A DNA stretch of 64,000 nucleotides from Euonymus europaeus (lineage: Eukaryota; Streptophyta; Magnoliopsida; Celastrales; Celastraceae). This document shows positions 58,182 to 64,000 of this stretch, in pieces. The stretch lies in NCBI GenBank assembly GCA_963580455.1, contig OY756960.1, forward strand, positions 27,835,238-27,899,237, read 5' to 3'. The notes under the pieces were generated by a model that was not told where the DNA came from, did no database searches, and saw only the letters and a program-made list of their open reading frames with translations. The position numbers and the translations under genes are program-made. Numbering within the stretch: position 1 is the first letter of the stretch; every line of letters begins with the position of its first letter.

Positions 58182-60010
58182 TTCGTGTTCTATTCTTCAC
58201 TCGTCTTCTTTTTGCCTTTGCGAATGATCGTGTAAATTTCTAGGTTTTGTGCGTTTTTTGTGGTATGAAACTACCCTACATAGATCGATTAAGCTCATTT
58301 AGCGGTTGGTTTACTGTATTTTCTTCGGAGTCAGTTGGACAGTGATTATAAACCTTGTTTGATTGTAACCCTTATACGAGGATTATGAGGATAGAGTAGG
58401 GGATAAGTAATTTTAAATATTTAAATTCTCTAACCTACCTCACTCTACCTCATATCTAAACATAATTAATAATTTATACTTTAATTAACTCTTACTTCAT
58501 TCAATCAAGGTATATTTTCATTTAATTACTCTAGTCTACCCTACTTAATTCTCTCTTACACTACCCCACTAAACCCCATTTTTATTTTTTATCCAAGCAA
58601 ACCCTCAGTCACAATGACTTTATAGGCTTGTTCATTATGTTTTTCAGCTTCCTCCGAAAGTCCTTAAATTCTTATTTGAGACGGATTAATGGAAAACTTC
58701 AATTGTAAATTCTATTAGTTAGCGCTTGAGTGAGCTTTGTTTAACCATGTTAGAACCCTAATTAAAACCAGAGGCTCAATAATTACCAAATTAGTATATT
58801 ATTTTGCATATCCATTACTTTATTTTCTGCCCCATTTTAGATTCGTTTGGTATCATAGGGTCCTGATTCCATTTCAAATCCTGAAATATGGTAGTCTTAT
58901 TGGATTGGATTCATATTATTAGATAGATAGTCATACGTATTAACTTTTTAGGCTACAAAACAAATATACATTCCTTCCAAATCTTTGGTTAAGAATATGA
59001 GTATATGCAGGCGGCTCTCGTTTACGGGAATCTTTGGTTAACAATGGCATGTATCTATGGGCGTACAGCTGTTATTAATATTGGAGTCTTAACAAGAAGG
59101 TGTAATGTCTAGAAAAGTCCCAGAGGCTTATGTAAATGAGATGAGCGAGAGTGACATGTTGCTTTATGTAATTTGAATCTGTCTTTGTGTGTTTTACCAG
59201 AGCTGTCTTACATTTTATGTAATTGTCTTGTTTCTGAAGTTTGACTGAGGTTGGGGACTTGGTGCCGGAGAATATAAGCTTTTTTTCTTACATTTGGAGC
59301 TGGAATTCTGATCTTAATTGTGTTTTAGCTGCAGGGTTTGGTGGTGGATATTTATTAACTTATTTGATTGCTGTTTTTGTCGTAGATTAACTGCTTCTTT
59401 AACTATGCCTACAATGAGGTTGAGGTTTTTGATCATATGAACCTTTTTTTTCCCTTGCAATCCTTCTGGGCTGCACTCCGCGCTTGAATAAAAATTATTT
59501 TCCTTCCAAAAAAATTTATATTGTGTTGTCTATGCAGCTTTAATGCAAACTTTCTCTATTCTATTTTAATTTATCGATTCGGAAAATTAAAGACCAAGAG
59601 ATAATAGAAAATACAGAGTATTTTTAAGATTTTCTGCATGACTGTCAAAAAATATATGGTAAATAATTTGTCTAGTTAATGTTCCTAACATGTCGATACC
59701 CTACACTGGCATGAGTGGTAACTTCTGATTGTACAAGTCCGATCAAGTGATTAGCATGATATACGGCCAAAAAGGTTACTTATTGAAGCCGTTTTTTATT
59801 AATATCTGGTTTGATGTGTGTTCTTGCTATTTTTCTACTGGTGCCATTAAACTGGACCCTTGCAAGACAGTGGCTGTTTGGGGTTTGTTTAGTCCAACAT
59901 TTTTTAAGGTAGTTTATAAGGTGTATAAAATATAAATTAAGCTGACTTATCAGCTTTTAAGTGTTTGGTAAGTGAACATCTCAGATCGCTTATAAACTAT
60001 AACCAAAATG
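58182..60010. other. Intergenic, no recognised gene
   Basis: T-rich DNA resembling a long intron. A possible decayed MITE lies at about 58350-58610. Short ORFs (60-68 codons) have no recognisable domain. Confidence 0.4.
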
Positions 60011-60163
60011 GTAGTGCTATGTATCCCTAACATCCCTAATCCTATGTGGTGCACACTTACTCCACAAGTTTTGGGGACAAATTTAAGCTTTAAAATTCAA
60101 ATTCAGGATGATCACTCACATAGGGATGTTATGCTAAAGTTTAGGGATATCTAGCATTTTCGA
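60011..60163. mobile_element. Small MITE with 9-10 bp TSD, MULE-like
   Basis: A 153-bp element begins GTAGTGCTATGTATCCCTAA and ends with an inverse of the same type (TTTAGGGATATCTAGCATTT followed by TCGA). It is flanked by AACCAAAATG on both sides (60001-60010, 60164-60173). A 9-10 bp duplication points to Mutator-type insertion. The two subterminal CATCCCTA blocks are also inverted copies. Confidence 0.75.
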
Positions 60164-60529
60164 AACCAAAATGATGGCTTATAAGCTCTTGCATTTTGTT
60201 ACTCAACTTCTGAAGACGTGGTCTAGGCATGGGGATTGTCTACTAGTTATGGCAATAAACAATTGTGCTTGGATTATAATGAGCTGGACTGCCACTTTAG
60301 AGGAGCTTATTCTTCTTTTATGGTGCTCTTGTAGAGAAGCTATTGGATTAATGTGACATGGGTTTAGAGTGTGTTGAATATGATATGTCAAACTCCTCAA
60401 CATAGTACGCATTTTTTTTTATATTATCAAATGGTTCTAGAGAATAAAACTGTATAAGTCTACTGATCCAAGACATCATGAGTTATTTATGCAATGCAAC
60501 CCTTCCTTCCTCATTGGATGACTGAAGGG

Positions 60530-60975
60530 AAGATGGCTGACGAGATTTATGGTTAATTTAGGCGGTTGCAGTGGAGTTATGGACAGTTATTTATGGGTTG
60601 AGATTAGCATGAGATGAAGGATTTAGGAAGGTAATTTTGGAGACCAATTCCCTCTTGGTAGCTAATTGGCTTAATGGTGGTTGTTGTCCCCAGATTTCTC
60701 TATCCAATTTGATCACAGTATGTCAGAGTCTCTTAAATCAAGCTTGAATGGTCAAGGTGTCTCATATTTATATAGAGAGGAATCGTGTTGTTGATTTACT
60801 AGCGACAGAAGCTCTTAATCATGATTGGGGCTTGAAAGTCATTTATCATCCGTTGGATAGGTGTCAGAGTTTGTGTCTCGAGGATTTGGTTAGTGTTTCG
60901 TTGCCAAGACTTGTGAAAATCAAAGGCTGAGCTAAGTTTATTCCAGGTAATCCCCTCCTTTTGAATCAAAAAAAA
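60530..60975 (+). pseudogene. LINE RNase H remnant
   Basis: Translations in shifting frames give a decayed RVT_3-type tail: ETNSLLVANWLNGG, then VSHIYIERNRVVDLLATEAL (60754-60813) and SLCLEDLVSVSLPRLV, ending in an A-rich tract at about 60967. Stops interrupt it. It is older and unrelated in sequence to the LINE at 12.4-14.5 kb. Confidence 0.7.
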
Positions 60976-63672
60976 TAGATACACATATTGATTGAAACAT
61001 TGTGACGTCTATTGGTTGAAAATTGATTATTCATATTATTAAAATAATCATATTAAATAAATCAGATTATGTTATATCATTTCCGTACTATATATCTATA
61101 TACATCCCTCTGAAAGTCCGGTGTTTCTCATCAAAATCGTTAGTCAACAAATATAGAAACTAAATTGAGGAAAAATAAACAAAAACAACGCCAAGAATTT
61201 TACGAGGAAACTTCAATCTGGGAAAAACCTCGAGTCTATGAGCGACTAACTTTGAGTAACAATCCACTGACAATTAATCAAGAGTTACAACCCTATTTTT
61301 GATGTAAAGACATCGTTCATCCATCCGATTCAGTGTTTTGCTTCAACCTTACTCAACCTTACAAGGTAGAGACCTCTCTCGGATCCCCCAAGAGACTTTG
61401 CAAACAAGCAACCTAAGAAGAACAACTCTCAATACAAAAACCTTCACTACAAATCACTCTTTAATTTCTCAAATTCAAACTCTCACACACGAAATCATAA
61501 TGAGATGATTTGTTAACCAGAAGTTACAAAAACAAAGCTTCAACTCTCAATCACTAGTAACTTTAATAGTCTCCAAAATAGCTTCGATGAAGTCTTTATA
61601 TCACACGTGTGTCTTGGAGATCAAGACTTCTTTTCCCACAAAAAACTTATAACTTTTTCATCTGAAAAGATACAACACATATCCATACTTGTGTGATATC
61701 ACATGCATAATAAATGATAAGATCATCTCCACGTGTCATAAACCAAAACATATATCAACCACTAGATTTGTTATCCACTTACACGGCATCCACAGTACTT
61801 TAATTCAAAATAGAACACTAACACACTTTTGAATAAGATATTTCACTAAACACAAACACATGCAACACTTACAAAAAGCCCGTCATGAAAGCTCATGATA
61901 TTAATAAGAATTTATAGTCATACGTTGAAGCCTAGACAGTTGAAGTAACTTGCGACACCTATCGCAGTAATTTTTTTTACTATACATCATCACTCAATTG
62001 TCATAATTCAATTGGTTAAATATATCTCGTAATTGTCAATTAATTTTTTTTCTTAAATTAAAAAACCAACACCCTCCATATCATATGTTATCTTTTCATA
62101 TGATTTCATAAAGAAACTCAAACACATTGCTTTTTGGCACCTAAACCATTTTGACCTAACAAGAACATCCCTCATGGTGTTACTTTTGCTTGATTATTAT
62201 TTTTTTCCTCGACATGTTTTGCGTCTTCTCTACTTATCAAGTTCTTGCCATCCCCACCACAAGATACATCTACACTGCACACAATTGTTATATCCCACTA
62301 GAGCTACTAAAGTGACTCAAATCTTTGGAGCTTTTCAGACTTCCACCCACAATTTTTTATATATATATATATTGTTACAGAGACAGAATGGGAGAATATA
62401 TAACAACTCCCTCAAGCCGTACAACATATATTCAATATTTGTGTAGTATTCAATCTAAAAGTGGGAGATGGTATTAATAATGCTGTGAATCCCTAGAGAT
62501 TTTTAGTTTGCACTAATTAGTAGACGACATGTAATGCAAATTAGGTGAGAATACCAAAGTTAGCAATTAAGGTCGACAGTGATTTGATGAGGTTCGTCAC
62601 CTTGTGCTCCTCTCATTCTCAAACGTACTCGACAGTCCAACAGTAACTTTGTCACGCTTTTGAGTGGAGGATATTATTTTAAATTGGGAGTTATTAGGTC
62701 ACCCCAACTGCCATCCATACATGAAAGATACATGCATGCACATGATCGCCATATAACGTTAATTTCCAGATTCGGTCTTCAATTAGAAAAATGCTACATG
62801 ATGATGATTGATGGACATACATATCATAATATTCCAGCATATTAGGTATATATGTTAATCATCCATCTAAAAGAAGAAACAATTTAAGGTCATGAGGGGG
62901 GAAATAAAGATATGAGAGAAGTTGGGGTTTTGTCTTTTAAAAGAAAAGCATTTAAGAAAAATGACCGATAAGTTCTAGATTCAACTAATAAATAGTTTTT
63001 TTTAAAGCTTAGAAAAAAAAATGAATGAAAATGAGCGAGGTGTGATCGATTACTGATCTTTGAAAATTACGTATCTCGTTGGAGTAAAGAATTATATATA
63101 GCTGTATTTAGAGCGGATAGGTTGGCAAAAAAAAAGAGTATATATATATATATAAGTTAATAGTGAGACACAAGCCAATTCCAATAATATAAAAAATGTG
63201 CTTTATGTTTATCATATGGAAAAAAACACAAATAGTAGAGATATAATACTGGGTTTTGAATGAGACAATATTAACGTCACTCTCTACTCTAGGCCACCTA
63301 ATACAAGAAACACAACGAAGACAGCACTATGTACATATGTATGTATATATATATATATATGTGCGTGTGTATGTATAGATGTAATTACTATTGATGTACA
63401 TGCATAAGTGAGTGAGCATGATTAATTGCGTGTACGTTTGTAACTTTTAAGTGGGGCTTAAATAAACTTTTATTGCAAGCTGATGAGGCATATCTTTCGA
63501 GTTTTGACTCTCACTACCAGTCTGGTGTTTCTTAGGTAGTTCGTCCGACCCTAACCTTTACTTGGCTACTTCTACGTACTCAAGCTTTTTGGGCACATGA
63601 GGAAAGACTATTGTTAAACCCGAACCCTAAACCTAATTTAATATTATTTGTCTACCCCACTTATGAATTTTA
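60976..63672. other. Intergenic, repeats only
   Basis: About 61.1-61.9 kb has a composition like a retrotransposon LTR or leader (GGGAAAAACCTCGAGTCTAT at 61219), but no paired copy or TSD was found. (TA)n-type runs occur at about 62359-62371, 63138-63154 and 63340-63362. No gene seen. Confidence 0.45.
63340..63374. repeat. (AT)n/(GT)n microsatellite
   Basis: A GTATGTATATATATATATAT run passes into GTGCGTGTGTATG. Simple slippage-type repeat. Confidence 0.85.
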
Positions 63673-63921
63673 GGATCTGTTGGTAGAGTTTATATTTGAA
63701 TAAAATGAACTACAGACAGCATATAAGTTGTAAAAATAAAAACAATTTATAAATTATTTAATAAATTGTAATGTGTTTGGTGAAACTTTTAAAATTGACT
63801 TTAGATTTGATAATTTTATCATACGCAAGCGTATTTTTCAAATAAACAATTTTTGTGCATTTACGCAATAATACGTTTTACTAAACGATTTACCATGCTC
63901 TACGCAATACAAAACAGATCC
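63673..63921. mobile_element. Possible PIF/Harbinger-like MITE
   Basis: About 249 bp with ends GGATCTGTTGGTAGAG and CTACGCAATACAAAACAGATCC as an imperfect inverted pair. The flanks are TTA on the left and TCA on the right, so the TSD would be mutated by one base. The interior is AT-rich and non-coding. Confidence 0.5.
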
Positions 63922-64000
63922 TCAATGTAGTAAATACGTTACAGAGATTAAAATATGTAAATTTGCATTAGAGAATTTCAAATTTGAAATAATTAAAAAT

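Noticed and set aside
58350..58610. Possible MITE with ends CCTTGTTTGATTG and CCAAGCAAACCC
   Set aside because: The inverted match is weak and the flanking bases differ; left in the intergenic description only.
61100..61930. Possible solo LTR with GGGAAAAACCTCGAG
   Set aside because: No second copy, no TG...CA ends and no TSD could be fixed by eye.

Overview
This window is nuclear DNA of a flowering plant, most likely a eudicot. It has AT-rich intergenic DNA, GT-AG introns, plastid and mitochondrial targeting leaders, plant-specific families (Dof, SRO, DUF1645, PANK2 fused to DUF89) and plant-type transposons. The species cannot be fixed from the sequence. No exotic prokaryote-type system is present; the interest lies in how transposons have rearranged and may alter ordinary genes.

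Layout. 1-426 (+) is the 3' end of a peroxin PEX14 gene. 1990-7361 (+) is a complete 12-exon DXR gene, the committed plastid MEP-pathway enzyme. 9215-10084 (-) is a one-exon DUF1645 gene. 11.4-14.5 kb holds a fold-back hAT-type MITE and a 5'-truncated LINE, itself split by a PIF/Harbinger-like MITE. 14807-17478 (-) is a 5-exon SRO gene (PARP-like plus RST). 18.5-28.4 kb is a transposon yard: a PIF-like MITE, a Stowaway, two hAT-like MITEs and a MULE-like element that holds a captured-looking sequence and a Copia retrotransposon with broken frames. 31209-32271 (+) is a Dof zinc-finger gene, 34453-35034 (+) mitochondrial ribosomal protein bL12m, and 35868-39212 (-) a 1114-residue PWWP-domain protein. 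41939-56975 (-) is a 22-exon pantothenate kinase 2 gene whose intron 11 carries a very young Copia element. 57-64 kb has no recognised gene: an orphan leader-like segment, a MITE with 10-bp direct repeats, a LINE remnant and simple repeats.

Exon limits were read by eye from splice sites and reading-frame continuity; the DXR, SRO, Dof and PANK2 models are in frame throughout. Many transposon calls rest on matching target-site duplications (TSDs) seen directly.

The strongest observation is the PANK2 insertion. The two LTRs are identical, the element is in the same sense as the gene, it sits 10 nt from a splice donor, and it falls in the intron that separates the pantothenate kinase exons from the DUF89 phosphatase exons.
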